From Cryptomeria japonica (lineage: Eukaryota; Streptophyta; Pinopsida; Cupressales; Cupressaceae), in assembly GCF_030272615.1 (NCBI RefSeq), contig NC_081405.1, forward strand, positions 155,417,613-155,481,612: a DNA stretch of 64,000 nucleotides, written 5' to 3'. The notes under the pieces are model-generated. The model had not been told where the DNA came from. It worked only from the letters and a program-made list of their open reading frames with translations, and made no database searches. A program made the position numbers and the translations under genes. Shown here piece by piece: positions 10,430 through 22,600 of the stretch (its first letter is position 1; the number at the start of each line of letters is the position of its first letter).

Positions 10430-13400
10430 ATGGCAACTAACATTTTCAGGAAGGACAGTCCAACACTTGATGGAACTAACTATGGTATATGGAAGATCAA
10501 AATGGAGACACATCTGAATTGCATTGGAAGAGACATATGGGAAGTTACAAAGAATGGCTATGTTGGTCCTACTCAGAATCAACCTAATCCACCTACATTG
10601 GGTAAGGATAAGGAGAATGACTACAAAGAAAGAGAAGCACGTTTGAGCACATTATGAGACTAGCAAATCATAGGATTATCAGACCAGTCTACTACTAAAG
10701 TCATTTGGGATAAATTAGAGACATTGAATGAAGGAGATACCACTATCAAAATTGCAAAATTGGAATGTTTCCGGGTCAGGTATGAAAATTTGAAAATGGA
10801 AGAAGATGAAAGAATTTTTGCTTTTATGGAAAGAGTTAATGAAATTATTTTAGGAATACAATTTTGTGGAGGATCCTTAAGTGAAGATGTAATAGTTTCT
10901 AAAGTATTAAGAGCATTGCCACCGACATACAAAATGAAATTAACTACTATTAATGAGTTGAGAACAATTCCTAATACATCAGTATCTAGAGATACCTTGG
11001 TTGGAAAACTTTCAGCATTTGAGCTTGAGGAATTTGGTCTTTTTGCTACTATTAAGACAAATTTAGCCTTAAGAAAATCATCATTTGCATCATCATCATC
11101 GTCATCATTTGACAAATCTGATTGTAAAGCACTTTATGCAAAAGAACTTGAAGATGTTAGAAGGGAAAATGAAGAACTGGAAGAACTTGAAGCACTATTT
11201 GCAAGGAAAATACCTAAAGGTCTAGTTGGAAGTAACTATGAAGGTAAAGCACCATTTAAATGTTTTAATTGCAATAAAGTTGGTCATATGACATCTAGAT
11301 GTCCTGATAGACATGTAAGATTAAGAGAAGAAGCTAAAAGAACATAAAAGCCTAACCCTGAATATCAGAGATACATATTTAAGAATAATAGAGACAAATC
11401 TTGTTACTATGCTGATGAAGGAGTTACTGATGATTCTGATGAAGAACCGACATACAATAGATGGGATTTTGTTGCAATAAAGGAAGATCAACCGACACCT
11501 ATTTTTCCACCGGTAGAGCAGGCTTTGGCAGCTAAAATTGAAGAAGATGATTAATGGATCATAGATTCTGGATGTTCACATCATATGACTAGTGATAAGA
11601 GTAAATTCTTGTCTTTTCAGGATTTCAATAGAGGTCTAGTAAGATTTAGCGATGATAAAGATTGTTTAATCAAAGGAAAAGGCACTATATCCTTGGATGG
11701 TAAGAATAATATTGACAATGTTTACTATGTTGAAGGTTTGAAGCATAATCTTTTGAGTGTTGGTCAATTAGTTGAAAAGGGATTTTAGTTACAATTCAAG
11801 AATGGTAAATGCAAAATTAGAAACAGAACTAGATTGGAGATTGCAACCGATAATCAGACTAAAGGTAATATCTTTTATTTGAACAACAATGATAAGACAT
11901 GCTTGATTGCACATATATTGATAAAAGTTGGTTATGGCATAAGAGACTTTTTCATGTAAATTTTGATTGCATTGTAAAGATCAATTCAACTAAGGTAGTA
12001 AGCAATTTACCTAAGATTGTGAAACCTCATAATCCAGTATGTAAGGAATGTCAAATGGGAAAGCAATTTAGAACAACTTTTAAGAGTATTTCTGAGAAAT
12101 CCAATAATGTTCTTGATTTAATTCATACTGACTTGTGTGGTCCAACAAGAACAAGAAGTCTACAGGGAGATAGATACTTTATGCTAATTATTGATGATTA
12201 TTCTAGAATGTGTTGGGTTACTTTTCTCAGGGAGAAATCAAAAGCTTTTGGAAAATTCAAATTGTTCAAGGAAATGGTAGAAAATGAAACTAGTAAGAAA
12301 ATCAAATGTTTGAGATTAGATCAAGGAGGAGAATTTACATCAAAGGAATTTATTACATTTTGTGAAGTGAATGGAATCAAAAGACATCTATCAACACCTC
12401 TGACACCTCAGAAAAATGGAATTGTGGAAAGGAAGAAAAAACTATTCTAGAAGAAGCTAGAAGCATGATATTGGAAGAAAATCTACCTCATGTGTATTGG
12501 AGAGAAGCAGTGAATACAATATTTTACACTTTCAATAGAGTTCACACCAAAGGTGAAACCGGTAAGACCCCTTATGAACTATGGTTTGGTTATACTCCTA
12601 CTGTTAAGTACTTCAGAATATTTGGAAGAAAATGTTATATTAAAAGAGATGAGTATATTGGTAAATTTGATCCTAGAAGTGATGAAGGAATATTTCTTCA
12701 TTATTCATCTAAGAGAAAGGCATATAGATGTTTTAATAAAAGATTGCAAAAGATCATTGAGAGTGCTCATGTGAAGATAGATGAACACTTTAGAGGAAAT
12801 TCAAGGTCTGTAGATTCTGAGCAAGCAATTGAGATGATCATAAATGAACCAATACAGAGTGCACCAGTACAGAATGTGGATCCAGTCACACTGACATCAT
12901 CAGAGAATTCCACAATGACTAAAGAACAACATCATGTGAATAAACCTAGGTATGTAAGACAAAATCACTCAGAAAATCAGATAATTGGGAATAAGTATCA
13001 AGGTGTTATGACAAGAGGAAGAATGGAAAATGAAGAGGTATGCTTAATTTCTCAAATTGAACCAACATATGTTATTGAAGCATGTAAAGGTTAACATTGG
13101 ATAAAAGCAATGGAAGATGAATTAGAATAAATTGAAAAGAACAATACATGGACATTAGTTCCCCAACCTAAAGACAAAAATGTAATTGGAACTAAATGGG
13201 TATATAGGAATAAACTTAATGAATATGGTAAGGTAATCAAGAACAAAGAAAGATTATTGTGTAAAGGATGTTCACAGAAAGAAGGAATTGATTATAATGA
13301 AACCTCTGCATTGGTAGCTAGAATAGAGGCAGTCAGATTATTTCTTGCATTTGTAGCTCATAAGAACTATAAAGTTTCTCAGATGGATGTGAAATGTGTA

Positions 13401-14597
13401 TTTCTGAATGCTGATCTTGAAGAGGAAGTTTACATTGAACAACCTACTAGATTTTCATTTACAAATGATAAAGATATGGTTTTCAGATTAAGGAAAGCTT
13501 TGTATGGATTGAAGCAATCTCCTAGAGATTGGTATGCTAGATTGGACAAATATATTTTGAAGCTTGGTTACACTAAAGGTAATGCTGAAAACAACTTATA
13601 TTTCAAAGTGACTAATGATGACATATCGGTTATTGAAGTTTTTGTTGATGATATCATTTTTGGAGGAGAAGATGGATTGTGTAAGGACTTTGCTAACAAG
13701 ATGGGGGAAGAATTTGAAATGTCTATGATTGGGAAGATAACATTCTTTTTAGGATTGCAGATTTCATGGACTGATAGAAATATATTCATATGTCAAACAA
13801 AATACTTGAAGGAACTCTTGAAGAAATTTGGTATGGAAAAATCTAAACCGGTAAGTACTCCTATGACTACAACTAATAAAGTGACATTGAAGGATGATTC
13901 AGCTCTTGTTAATCTGACAAGATACAAATCTATGATTGGAGGTTTACTGTATTTGACACAAACAAGACCTGATATAATGAATGCAATATGTATTATTTCA
14001 AGATTTCAGAGTAATCCTAAAGAAAAACATGAGTTATTAGTAAAAAGGATTTTTTGGTATCTACAAGGTACAACAAATCTTGGTTTATGGTACCCTAAAG
14101 ATGAAAATTTTGATTTATGTGCATACACCTATGCAAATTGGACAGGAGATGTAGATGACAGAAAGAGCACCACTGGCAGAGCATTCTTTCTTGTTAGCAT
14201 ATTGATTTCATGGTTAAGCAAGAAGCAGAGTTGTACATCATTATCAACAACAGAATCAGAATATGTTGTAGCAACAAGTAATTGTACTTAGGTATTATGG
14301 ACTAAGAAAATTTTGAAGGACATATTAAAGGTAAAATGCAAAGAACCTATAATCATTTATTGTGATAATTCAATAGCAATTGATATATCAAAGAATCTAG
14401 TATTTCATTCTAAGACTAAACATGTTTCTATCAAATATAACTTTTTGAAAGAGAATGTTGAAGCAAAAGAAGTGAGATTGGTTTATGTGAATACTAAAGA
14501 GTAGATTGCATATATCTTTACTAAGCCTTTGCCTAAGGAAAATTTTGAATATCTCAGAGAGCAGCTTGGGGCAATACCCTCACTGGTAGAGACTTAG
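10430..14597 (+). pseudogene. Copia gag-pol polyprotein, inactivated
   Basis: Domains in order: gag from the ATG at 10430; one zinc knuckle CFNCNKVGHMTSRCP near 11260; aspartic protease WIIDSGCSHHMT near 11555; integrase zinc region WHKRLFH to CKECQMGKQ, then core IHTDLCGP, IDDYSR and GGEFTSKEF; reverse transcriptase with QMDVKCVFLNADL, YGLKQSPRDWY and FVDDIIFGG near 13640; RNase H with ANWTGDVDDRKSTTG and TESEYV; stop at 14595-14597. Nonsense codons lie at 10655, 10661, 11345, 11552, 11786, 13092, 13128, 14289 and 14502. Frameshifts lie near 11915 and 12440. Seven of the nine stops are TAA or TAG where family alignment expects Gln, a single C-to-T change. No protein of full length can be made. 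Confidence 0.95.
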
Positions 14598-14966
14598 AAA
14601 GTTGAAGATTGGCATCAAACTAGCATAAACTAACAGAGAAACCTTTTTCCGGCTTTGATGGAGGAGAGCTACTTCTCAGGGGGAGTAGTTGGTCATATTA
14701 GTTGGTTATATGTTCTAGTATTTATTTGCTTTGGCATTTGATGTCAAAGGGGGAGATATATCTATGGAAAAACATTATTCCTAGGGGGAGAGATTATTCT
14801 TTGGAGACATTATTCATTGGGGGAGAGATATGTACTCTCTGCATTTTGATTTTGTTTTCTAGTATTGATCTATTTTGGAAATTGTTGGTTTTCGGTTTTT
14901 GACATTCTATTTTGGCACTTAGATGTTTTTCCATCTAGTGTGGCCATCAATTCCAAAGGGGGATAT
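14598..14966 (+). promoter_or_regulatory. Copia 3' untranslated region with repeated polypurine tracts
   Basis: GGGGGAG-type purine tracts occur about five times between 14679 and 14963. The last, AAAGGGGGA at 14955-14963, abuts the right LTR and is the plausible plus-strand primer. The multiplicity resembles other plant Copia elements. Confidence 0.7.
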
Positions 14967-16054
14967 TGTTAGTATTATGGATGTGTTGCATTAGTTTTTT
15001 CATTGATGTCAACACTTATCTTTCTGGAGATATTTGGTTATGTTGAACCGACACATTGTGTTCACTGGCAAGTTTAGTGACTTATGCACAATCACTGGTA
15101 TATTGTCCACCGACAGGTTATATTGTTCACCGATATTGATGATGACTTGTTATTATCTGGAGATCACTTGATTATGTCAAAGACATGGTTTGGATACTTG
15201 GTTTTGGTATTTTGGCTAATGGTCTAATTGGGTTGACATATTTGTTGTTACTGGCAGATTGGTCAAGGTTATGGACCGGTCTGTATTATCTATTCTAGAT
15301 CAGCACTACACGTTATGAAGATGATTTATTGATTGGATATTATTTTAAATGTATTGAGCCGACATGATGCATCACATCTAGACTTATATGTAATTGATCT
15401 TATTATAGTATTCTTAGTAAGTCGACCTACACATTTGGTCTTAGGTTTTGTATATATGTAAGATCTCATTTGAGATGAGATAATATAGGATATGATATGT
15501 AAGGTTATGGTATGGTAATTTAACATGGTATGTGTGAATATTGAAGATCATAGAGTAGACCATAAGAAAAGGTTCAAGGAAGGTTTGAAGGTGTTTGTCA
15601 GAGCTTAACCGGTACTAAATCCAACATTGGAGATGCTATCTTGAGCACTACATTATTCTAGGATTTAACCATCCTACTGTAGTCATTGCAACTCCCATTT
15701 GAGCAGTGTGCTCTACGAGGTTGGCCTTTTTGCATGTGCAGACCCTATTTGTATACACATACTATCTGTAGGAGTATCATCTGATTGTGGGTAAGGTTTC
15801 CCACTGTGGTTTTTTCCCCTACAGGGTTTTCACATCAAAATATTTGTGTTATGTGTTGTGGATGTTGTTTCTCTTTTTGTTTCATGCTTTAAGTTTCACC
15901 GATATTGATATTAACTGTTAATCTGTTAACCATCATTAAATTTGGTTTACCGATATTAAGTATTAAGTTGAAGTAATTTATATTTGGGTTGAAATTAATT
16001 GACAACAAATTCACCCCCCCTCCCCCCCTCTCAGTTTCCTTTCGGATCCTAACA
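14967..16054 (+). repeat. Right LTR of the Copia element
   Basis: 1088 bp, TGTTAGTATTATGG to GATCCTAACA, homologous to 9292-10372. It has a longer C-run near its end (16014-16028). Confidence 0.93.
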
Positions 16055-16629
16055 TATATCTCCCCCACTTGATGCGAACTTCTCATAAGAAGTGTTTAAG
16101 TATCACCGATCATGCACTCCAAATACACTTTTGAATTTTGATACATATATGCTAGATGACATAGTAATTGATGACTCGTTATAATAGACCCTATTCTAAA
16201 CATATGATACAACTTGACTTTAGCAACATTCCCAAGATAATAATAATATGCAAGTATATAAATGAGAAACATGGCTTATACTAGGACCAAGACTAAGACT
16301 AAAACAAACTATAAAATCAAGCCTAAATTTTCAATTGTAAGAATCACAAACATACCAACCAATCTTGTCTTTAGGTGATTCTTAGTTCCTATGGTTGATC
16401 ATTGAATTATACACAATAGAATCTTTGTATCTCTTAGATTGGCCCTTGTTCTGGGCAGAAACATGTGGAGCAGTTCTTTGCTCCTTCCAATGAATTTTGA
16501 AACATGCTTTAATGACCCTTCAAATGACATATGTCATTATTTTGATACAATAACACCAACTACTTTCTATTCCTATAGTATAATTTAAGCAAATTTCTAA
16601 CAATAAATTAAAATCTCTATACACCTATG
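16055..16629 (-). mobile_element. Remnant of an older minus-strand LTR element (3' side)
   Basis: Read on the minus strand this ends in the purine tract AAGTGGGGGAGATATA at the border with the Copia right LTR, as expected before an LTR. The sequence is otherwise non-coding. It was contiguous with 28800 onward before the 12 kb element inserted, as shown by the CTATG duplication. Confidence 0.4.
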
Positions 16630-17818
16630 TGTTACTACTTATCAAATTGCCATTAGTTTCATATCCAAAGTCATACTATATTCTAGTCGGTTAGTATTAT
16701 CGAATCATGCAGTTGGTACACACAAAGAAGTCGGTATGAACAGTCTAGTCGGTTACTGAAGAAAGCAGTCATAGAACATAGTATTCATTGAGCTGTTTAT
16801 CGAGTAAAGGTTCATGGCTACCGAGTGGTAAAGGTAACTCACTGAGTTGATATTCACCAAGTGAAACGTCTTACTAGATACACTGAACCTGGACATGCAC
16901 ATGAAAATGTGTTACAAGATCGAGGCACATCTAACTGTTTTTTGCATTGGAAATTGCACTAGGAGATTGTGCATGATTACAAGATCAATCTAACCTATGA
17001 GATATTTTGTTTAATCGAAGAATCTTTTTGTAAGATCGAAGCAATGAATCAGATCACCGCTATAAGAGATCTATATATACAGCACATTTCTAGGGTTAGA
17101 CATAAGGCGTGATATGATGTGATAAGAGATGCAATGAGATAGCAGTGTGTATACATGAAGGAAGACTGTTACAGAGACACAGAGAGGTCACCGAGAAGGT
17201 TATCAGTGAACAGTCAAAGAACAGAGTAAACAGAAGGGTTTACCAAGTTTCATTATGGGTTACCAAGGTATGCTACAAGCTAGGTAATCTTATTTAGAGC
17301 ACATAGAATCTACTTTAACATTTCAAATGTAAAGTTGCAGATATTTGTAATGATTATATTGTCATATTTTGAAGTTGTAAGAGAAACCTTTAACAGGGTA
17401 AAAGACTCTAACCAAGTCTATAAATTGTAAATCCTTTAACTAGGTGCTACACTTATATAGTGTTGTCCAAATCCTTTAGTAAGGTAGATCTAACTGATCT
17501 TAATACTCCTAACAGGGTAAGCTGTCAGAAATAGCTAAATGTAGCTCTAACCAAGCATTCTTTATTATTGTAGTAGTGAAGTTGTGGGTGCCATCCCCAC
17601 CGTAGTTTTTCTCTCTAACCAAGAGTTTCTAAGTAACCAAAATATATGTGTTATGGAGTGAATCATGCATGACTGCTATCTATTGATTATAGTTTTATTT
17701 TATGTTACTGCACTATTCTGTTTATGCATAACAGTAAGGTTATTACAAAGGAAAAGTTTTGGAGTACTGATTCACCCCTCCCCTCTCAATACATTAGCTT
17801 TCTATATTGGGCCTAACA
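16630..17818 (+). repeat. Left LTR of the non-autonomous element
   Basis: 1189 bp, starting TGTTACTACTTATC and ending GGGCCTAACA. It matches 27611-28799 in full with the same length. Confidence 0.95.
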
Positions 17819-17820
17819 AT

Positions 17821-17832
17821 TGGTATCAGAGC
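17821..17832 (+). promoter_or_regulatory. Primer binding site, initiator tRNA-Met type
   Basis: TGGTATCAGAGC, two bases downstream of the left LTR, is the canonical plant Copia-type primer binding site. It supports a Copia-related parent despite the missing pol. Confidence 0.9.
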
Positions 17833-17880
17833 TTGAATCTTGGAAAAGGGTTTAACCACCTGAAGAGAAAGATCTTAGCA

Positions 17881-19212
17881 ATGGAAGGCTACAAAAAATC
17901 TTGGAGGATTGTGCATCTTCAAGAAGAGATGGATAATGCAAATCAAGTGATTGTAGACATACAGAGGCAAATGCAAAAATATCTGAAAGTAAGGAGAAGA
18001 TTATCTGATGACTTGCAGGATTCTCAAGAGCTAGTGGAACAAATCAAGACATCATCTAAGAAAAGTATATCTGAAGAAATTGAAGAAATGATTGGAATGT
18101 TGAAAGAAAAGAACAAAGCATTGGCTGATCAACTAAAAGAAATGCAAAGAGAACATGAACATTTCAGTACATAAATGATTGAAAATCTAGATGCATTAAG
18201 GAGAGCTGAGGATAAAGCAAGAGATCTACAAAGAGAGAAACAACAACTTGAAGCTCTAGTATCTGATAAGGATGATGAAATCATGAGGTTGATTGGTATT
18301 CAACAAAATATGACAAATCAACTAGGTTATGCTCATCATGAAGCAATTCTGAAGAATGATGAAAATCAATCATTGAAACTTGAAGTATCAAGGTTGACTG
18401 GTGAACTTGAAACAGAAAACAAATCCAAAGAATCATTAGAGAAAAGTTATGAAGCATCAAAGATGTTGGATGAGCAACTGAATACAAGAAGACTCTACAA
18501 AGATGGAGGACTCGGCTACAAAGGAATTAATACTACCGAGAAAGGAGAATCATCAAAACAAGCTGAAAAAAGAAATAACATCAAAAGGAAGAAGCCTATT
18601 TGCTACTACTGTGGAAATCAAGGTCATACTACCAACATATGCCAGATCAGAAAAGGTAAGCAACTGAATATCTCTAAGTCCAATGGATATTGTTATAATT
18701 GCAATAAATATGGTCACATACCTAATCAATGTAGAACAAAGTTTGTTAACAACCATCAGAAGGCAAAATTCAAAGGGTTTTCTAAAAAATGCAATAGATA
18801 TGGACATAGTACCGAGAGATGCTGGTTTAAGTGAAAGAACTACATGAAGTATCCACACCGAGCAAACACTGGAGGTTACCGAACTCACACAGATTCTTAC
18901 CGACAATATGCAGCAGTACCATGGGATTACAATACGAGGATATGGTGCGAATGTTGTGGAAGATATACACATATAAGTGCCAATTGTTTTATAAGGTTTG
19001 GAATGAACAATCGGAGATCATGGAGAAATCCCGGTATGGCATATTTTCATTGTCACAAAGCTAGACATTTAGCTGGAGATTGCAGAGATCAACCAAGAAG
19101 AGACACTGAGGAGATAAAAGAAAAATTCAAGATGATTTGGAAAAAGAAAGAAATTATGTCTGATGAAGAAAGCACCTTACCTACCGAGTTAGGTGCACCT
19201 ATTTCAAATTAG
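17881..19212 (+). pseudogene. Gag-like protein with coiled coil and zinc knuckles
   Basis: A single frame from the ATG at 17881 to the TAG at 19210 is interrupted by TAA at 18172 and TGA at 18832, both one C-to-T change from sense codons. About the first 200 residues are charged and heptad-like, a probable coiled coil. Five CCHC-type knuckles follow: CYYCGNQGHTTNIC, CYNCNKYGHIPNQC, a third that has lost its first Cys (KKCNRYGHSTERC), CECCGRYTHISANC, and a fifth that has lost its first Cys (FHCHKARHLAGDC). It would package element RNA if restored. The multi-knuckle array is unusual against the single knuckle of the neighbouring Copia gag. Confidence 0.8.
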
Positions 19213-19689
19213 TCAAGAAAAGGTATGAAGGGACTACATTCTTTAAAAGTTAAATCATAATAGTTCCTATTTTATTATGAATAGAATTCAAAATCTGCAT
19301 AGTTAAGATGCAATTAGTCAGTTTACATATTATATAGGAAACCTGTCAATTCGGTTAACAAAGCAAAGTTGAATACTCGGTGAAAACAAAAAATGAAGTA
19401 AATCGGTAAAAGGTGAACCGAGTGCATTTAATACCACGACCTAACTTGCACGGAGCTCGATAAGGTATTTTTGAGTACTTAAAAGTGTTTTCATGGTCAT
19501 TTTCATTCACCCAAGTTTTTGAGAAGCAAAGCAGAGTGAATCAAAGCGACCAAATTTTAGTTAGAACGAATTTTCAAGGTATTTGCATTAATCTATTCAC
19601 ACTGTTTAGCTGGTTTCTGATCTAGTCAAATTGCTAGTATCTACCAAGTGTAAAGAGTAAGCTAATTGTAAACCCTAAGGATAACCTAT
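19213..19689 (+). other. Internal non-coding sequence of the non-autonomous element
   Basis: AT-rich, with several CGAGT/CGGT words shared with the element's LTR and gag. No ORF is supportable. It would run directly into the 5' flank of the second ORF (23810 onward) before the 4.1 kb insertion. Confidence 0.5.
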
Positions 19690-22600
19690 AATGCCCCACC
19701 AGGAAACCCCGAAGGGCTTAAGCCATAACACAATAATATAGTGCAATAATTTTTTTTTAAAGATAAACACAACATTAAGATACAACAAGATATCAAAGAT
19801 TCAGATTACATAGCAGAAGACATCAACTAACACCTAAAGAGTTTCGCAACGTGATTACTTAATTACACATTTAACTTAACTCACATAATTAATCCAATAA
19901 GCTGATCATCTTTAAAATGAGATAATTCTTAAACAAGGATAATTTCTTTCAGAAGATGAAAATATAAATCACATGCTAATGTTTATCCATTAAGATTTAT
20001 CTATATTCTTCATTCATACTTTTCATTTAGAATTTAAGTCATGCATCTAATTTAACAACACACTTGAATTTTATCATAAACATATGAGATCTTTCCATAC
20101 ATATTTAATTTCCTTAACAACAACTGAATAGATTCCATTACTGTAAGTTACATTCTTTCATATTCCAATTTATTGCATTTTAAAAGACGATTGCATACAT
20201 GCATCTACGATAAATCTCATCTAAACCACTTATGCATTCGATCAAAATGGCATTCATACATGCTAACACTAAACATGAAATATAAGAATAAAAGCGTCAC
20301 ATAACACCAAGATGATCTCGGAGTTCACCCCTAAAGGGCTACATCTCTGGGTCTGCTCAATTGCAAGACCCCTCTGATAATTAATAAAGTTAAGAATACA
20401 TGAGGTTCTCATAATTTACAATCCTGCCATCAAGGCGAAATATAAACAATATACAAGTGACCGCATCGGTCAATAAATACATAAATGATCCTTGAAAAGG
20501 AAAGGATCTAGCTGAACATAATCAAAGCTAATACAAAGGTCCATTGGAGCATCCACAAAACTGAGTCATCACCACCCAAGGTCTAACATGAAACCTGATA
20601 CTCACAAGGGCATAGACAATAGGACGACCCACAAACGTACTCCTAATAGGACAATACAACAACACACTAGCGAACGTAGGGACAAGTGTCATCACACATC
20701 CTGGTATGGTTACCATGGTAGGTCTTCATAGGTTCCAACCTCAAACACTAGGTTACCCTGGCAACCTAATCCGAACCTCCGGCCCATCCAAGCCTCATGT
20801 GGACCCACACATCCTCTCATGAAGACAAGGATGATGGTTTGACATTTTAGGCCTTCTCACAGCATGTTGAGTCTGTGTTAGCACTCATCCCATGTGTGAG
20901 GCACAATTATCTTACCTAGAGATTAACATTCTAATCTACTGTTAGGTTATCACTTATTAGACTCACTTTCGACGGGTTACCTAGCAACCACTTTGGGCGC
21001 GGCCCCCAATCGAAAGCCACTTTCCCATATGACACTAGACTATACTCAAGCGACCTCAGAAACCAAGGATTACACATGGTCAAACAAATAGAGTTCAAAG
21101 CTGAGGAAACAACCATTTGGTCAAACATGACTCAAAAGAGGCACACTTACTAATGGTACTCTAACCAGAGACCTGACCAACTATGGTCAACCACAAATCT
21201 TCATTCGACACCCACACAAAGGATATGACCAATTACGACATCACAACAAATAACAGTCAACTCGAGACCGAGGACAGAAACAGGTACCTAAATCAACCAT
21301 ATGATAGGGTCCAATCAAACAAAGCAAAACTTGCCATTACTTGAGCAAAAGCGAATATAGAAATTAAACTTGCACAGGCAATAACCAGCAGATACAATCT
21401 TTGGAAAAGATTTAAACATTTGAATGTCGATCAAGTTTTCTAAATGATCTAAGACAGATTGCAGTTATCTACCTCATCTAGGTATAGGTTGTTCTTGGTT
21501 TTCTAACTCTCTAACGTTCATTGCATCGAACACACATAATAAGCCGTAATGAGTTCTTAAACCAATTTCACATGAATATAATAAAACAACCATTAACCAA
21601 TTAAATAAGATATGTAATCTTCAATTAAAACATCATTGACATACTGGTTCAAAATAAATCCTACAAATTTGTCTTTTCCAGAACCAATTTACAATATACA
21701 GATCAAGGAAATATACATATTTAAGGAAGCCAAATAAAGAAAATCCATTCCCAGATTAACAGATTGCTTCCTTGAGCATATAAAGAAAATTACTAAAATT
21801 AACTATTAATTAATGAATATAATTATTAATCCACGATTAATTAAATATAACAAATTAATAATTAATGACGAAATTACTGAATCAAGTATTTAATTAGAAA
21901 AATTTGCATTAATAATAAAATGAGATTTGAATATTAATCAATGTATAATCAACACTATACAATTAATTAATAACAAAATATTCATGAATATTAATTAATG
22001 ACAAATTTAATCATAATTAAAACTTTATTAAAAACTTAACATTTATTTAATATATTAAAATATTATATATATATTTTTTTAATTAAACAAAACAACTTTT
22101 AAAAAAAAATTATAAAAAAAAGGGAAAAAGTACCCACATGGGCCCCTCCCTTGGGAGCTCATGCTTCCCCTTGGGGAAGCGCTGCTTCCCAATGGGAGCA
22201 CACAGCCCCCATGGGGAGCGCTGTTGTTCCCAAAGGGAGCACGCAGCCCCCATGGGAAGCGTTGTTGCCCAAAGGGACACGCAACACCCCTCCTTGGGGT
22301 TAAACCATTATTTTTTAATTTTATTTTATTTTATATATATATATTTTTAATTTTTACTGTTAAAACAAAACCCAGTAAAAAAATATACAGACCCAGCAAC
22401 ATGGTTTTTTTTTTTTTTGTTAATAAAAAGATATAAAGCATATCAAAACCATTAAAATTTTTGATTGAAATTAATCTCTTATCCAAAAGACAAACCCCCA
22501 TTTTTAAATAGTCTCATCTCAAGACTTAAAATGAAAATTTCCAGGAAGAAGAGGTTTTCAAAATTGAAAGGATTTGTTAGAATAACCAACCAAATAAACA

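Larger units (their letters stand above)
9292..16054 (+). mobile_element. Full-length, inactivated Copia LTR retrotransposon
   Basis: The order is left LTR, primer binding site, gag, protease, integrase, reverse transcriptase, RNase H, purine tract and right LTR, which defines Copia. The LTRs start TGTTR and end CTAACA. Flanking pentamers are GATAT (9287-9291) and TATAT (16055-16059), a target duplication with one mismatch. The coding region has nine nonsense codons and two frameshifts, so it is dead. LTR divergence by eye is several percent and mostly transitions. Confidence 0.95.

Noticed and set aside
22138-22436. ORFs over the GC-rich block
   Set aside because: Open only because of the repeat; two frames are open and both run into AT-rich DNA with no domain.
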